Made by a program: the position numbers and the translations under genes. Below, one piece after another: positions 4,774-6,795 of a stretch of 6,795 nt of DNA. The notes below the pieces were generated by a model. It was given only the letters and a program-made list of their open reading frames with translations, did no database searches and was not told the origin of the DNA. Location: positions 1 through 6,795 of the forward strand of contig WJKD01000433.1 of assembly GCA_014729315.1 (NCBI GenBank). The letters are read 5' to 3'. This DNA is from Promethearchaeota archaeon. Its GTDB lineage: Archaea; Asgardarchaeota; Lokiarchaeia; Sigynarchaeales; SOKP01. The stretch's first letter is position 1. Each line of letters begins with the position of its first letter.

Positions 4774-6795
4774 TTGCGTTATATGTTTAAAATTTTGCTT
4801 TTAGGTGAACCTGAATCCGTATTAGAATATGTTTCCAGAGCATTTCAAGATATTGGTCAAAATAATGGAACTTATGTGGAGTGGGTTAAGGAAATAAGAG
4901 TTCTTGACGATATTTGTGATTTGGAAATTGATGTTGTTACGAATTACGCCGCAGATTTTGATGAACTAATACCAATGGTAGACGGTGTTATTTATTTTAA
5001 TAATCCTGTAAAAGAGAAGGAATCCGATTTGTTAGAAATATTTTTAGGGATAATGGAATCAGTGCAAAGGAATATTCCTTCGATCATAATCTATTACGAC
5101 GATACGGGAATCATCCCAAGAGATATTAACACTCTTTTAGGAAATATATGGGTAAATCGTCCTGAATTAGAAGCATTTGTTAATTTATCTCCTAATGAAT
5201 TTAATCAAGCTTTACAATGTTTATGCTTAGCAATCATTACTGGTGATACTCCACTCAATATAGAGAACGCATGGATGAGACTTCCAATATATATCCAACT
5301 TGCTAATTTATATTATGATCAAGGAGAATACCTTTCCGCAGCGCAATCCTTAAAAAAAGTAGCATCTATTAACGAATTATATCAAAATGAAGAATATTAC
5401 GTATTTTTTGAGCAAGCAGCGTACAATTATTCGAAAAAAAATCAGTATTTAGAAGCAAGTAAATTATTGGAAGATATCGATCCTAAAAGATCTAAGAAAT
5501 TTAAACGATTATATTATGAATCAATGATGAAAAATGCTCATAAAGCTTTTAATCGTAAAAAATTTGAGTCCGCTGCGCAACAATACGAGAGAACAGCTCA
5601 TTGGGCTTCAATCGAACTAAACGAGAGAGAATTAATAGAGGAATCATTTAAATTGGCCGCAAATTCGTGGGTTTCAGCGTGTAAAAATCATAATGCGTTT
5701 AGAATTCTCGAAAACCTTTCCCACCATCTAGTAAAAAAAATTTTAAATAATCTAAGTAATAAGATTCTCAATTCAGCAGACTATTTAGTAGAAAGCGAAA
5801 ATCTAGATACAGCAAAAGAGCAGCTTTATTATAGTATAAATATTTATCAAAAGGAGGGTTTGTTTAAAGAGTTAAAAAAGTTCACAGAAAAGCTTAAGGA
5901 CGTTTTAGTTAAACTATTTGAGATTAAAATTGAATATAATAACCTATACGAAGCAAAAAATGTATACGACGAGATTCAAAATTTATACGATGCGTATATG
6001 CTTGAAAAAATTAACTTGGACCCTAAATTAGAAAAACTAATTAAGTCGTTTCTAGAGGAGCTGAATTTCGGTATGGCAACCATCTTAATAAACGAATTGA
6101 ATTCTTTGAAGTTAAAGCAAGAATTAACGGAATATTCGCAAAAAGTGGAGGAGAATGCGAGAGCGTCGAGAAAAGAGGCGCATAAAGAATTAGTAAGTAA
6201 GGGTCTACAATTAGTTAAGGAATTCGTTGAAGAGGAAAAGAAGATCATTGTTGATTTAAATAAAGAAAAATTTGAGAAAGCTGATGAATTCTTACAGAAA
6301 GAAGAATATGGCAAAGCTGCTCAAATAATTAGAAATCAATCTATATTTTTAAAGGAAATCGGTAAAGACGATATTTCTAATGAACTATTAATGAAATCGT
6401 TAGAGATTCTAATTGATGGCAGGGAGTTTGATAAATTCTTTAAATATTATTTGGATCTAGATAAGGAGATAAGAAAAAGATTTTTGCTGACTATGTATCC
6501 AATCTTTTTACAGAAATTAAAAAGTCTTATAGAAGAACCTAATTTTCAGAAGAAAGAAAAAATATTTGAACTTTCAAATAAAAAATATCGGGAGGAGATG
6601 CTATATGAAGAATCAAAGGAAATTAGCAGACACTTTATTGAAATGATCAAAAATGAGGCCTTAAGACTAGTGCAAACCGATGATTCTATAAAAGGAATTG
6701 AAAGTGCTCTTAATCTTATTAAGAAAATTAATCATATTTCTTCTTCTTATCTTGATAAGGAGAAAGTAACTTTTGATAAAATATACGCAAAAATA
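4774..6795 (+). CDS. Pseudo-GTPase-like domain fused to TPR-like helical repeats (3' end outside window)
   Basis: The frame is open from TTG 4774 (or ATG 4783) to the right edge. Counting from ATG 4783 there are 671 residues and no stop. Residues 2-152 read like a small-GTPase fold: strand KILLLGEPES (3-12), a strand near 46-53, DELIPMVDGVIYFNNP (60-75) where GTPases have the strand after switch II, then PSIIIYYDD (99-107) at the NKxD position, then helix 138-152. The P-loop GK[ST], DxxG and NKxD residues are all absent, so nucleotide binding is unlikely. Residues about 165-360 contain TPR-like hairpins (YYDQGEYLSAAQSLKKV, FNRKKFESAAQQYERTA), followed by long charged helices (about 360-671) with a further repeat-like unit at 495-525. 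It is probably a cytosolic scaffold or adaptor. TTG 4774 has the better ribosome binding site; an in-frame TGA lies just upstream. The fold assignment is by eye. Confidence 0.8.
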   Translation, partial: MRYMFKILLLGEPESVLEYVSRAFQDIGQNNGTYVEWVKEIRVLDDICDLEIDVVTNYAADFDELIPMVDGVIYFNNPVKEKESDLLEIFLGIMESVQRNIPSIIIYYDDTGIIPRDINTLLGNIWVNRPELEAFVNLSPNEFNQALQCLCLAIITGDTPLNIENAWMRLPIYIQLANLYYDQGEYLSAAQSLKKVASINELYQNEEYYVFFEQAAYNYSKKNQYLEASKLLEDIDPKRSKKFKRLYYESMMKNAHKAFNRKKFESAAQQYERTAHWASIELNERELIEESFKLAANSWVSACKNHNAFRILENLSHHLVKKILNNLSNKILNSADYLVESENLDTAKEQLYYSINIYQKEGLFKELKKFTEKLKDVLVKLFEIKIEYNNLYEAKNVYDEIQNLYDAYMLEKINLDPKLEKLIKSFLEELNFGMATILINELNSLKLKQELTEYSQKVEENARASRKEAHKELVSKGLQLVKEFVEEEKKIIVDLNKEKFEKADEFLQKEEYGKAAQIIRNQSIFLKEIGKDDISNELLMKSLEILIDGREFDKFFKYYLDLDKEIRKRFLLTMYPIFLQKLKSLIEEPNFQKKEKIFELSNKKYREEMLYEESKEISRHFIEMIKNEALRLVQTDDSIKGIESALNLIKKINHISSSYLDKEKVTFDKIYAKI

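Noticed and set aside
5976..6314. 112-codon minus-strand frame
   Set aside because: It is antisense to the Glu/Lys-rich helical part of the plus-strand gene; the Ser/Phe-rich translation is the typical mirror of such codons.

Overview
This is an AT-rich window with short intergenic gaps, TATA-like boxes upstream of genes and Shine-Dalgarno-like motifs. Its proteins are rich in Lys, Ile and Glu. The left-edge gene encodes archaeal-style winged-helix domains, and the right-edge gene encodes a helical-repeat protein headed by what looks like a nucleotide-motif-less small-GTPase-like domain. Together these suggest an archaeon, most likely an Asgard (Loki-like) lineage. That placement is inferred from style and domain types; there is no rRNA or universal marker in the window.

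Layout. Everything from 1 to 4640 is on the minus strand, so it reads from right to left. (1) 3978-4640 encodes a 220-residue, mostly helical soluble protein that I do not recognise. (2) 2862-3926 encodes a multi-pass membrane protein whose C-terminal part carries the DUF2085 signature. (3) 2316-2831 encodes a small alpha/beta hydrolase with its full catalytic set. Its reading frame has no ATG, GTG or TTG ahead of the first catalytic motif and seems to begin at AUA, or to be shifted relative to an ATG that overlaps the upstream stop codon. (4) After a roughly 200-base gap with a hairpin and a TATA-like box, 619-2115 encodes a zinc-ribbon membrane protein with a duplicated membrane region and a long charged helical tail. 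(5) 28 bases downstream lies a tandem winged-helix regulator, 590 to beyond the left edge, probably in the same transcript. On the plus strand, divergent from gene 1, a large gene runs from 4774 beyond the right edge (more than 670 residues). It combines a degenerate GTPase-like domain with TPR-like and long helical repeats.

How they may work together (inference). The zinc-ribbon membrane protein and the winged-helix regulator form a plausible two-gene unit linking a membrane event to transcription. The DUF2085 protein and the hydrolase form a second same-strand unit with a junction of about 30 bases. The divergent pair 3978-4640 / 4774-6795 shares a 133-base AT-rich promoter region containing an 11-base direct repeat. 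I see no tRNA, rRNA, CRISPR array, insertion sequence or phage gene.

TTG starts are the best choice for three of the six genes, and two of these have a Shine-Dalgarno-like motif in place. Start sites in this genome therefore should not be assigned by ATG alone.
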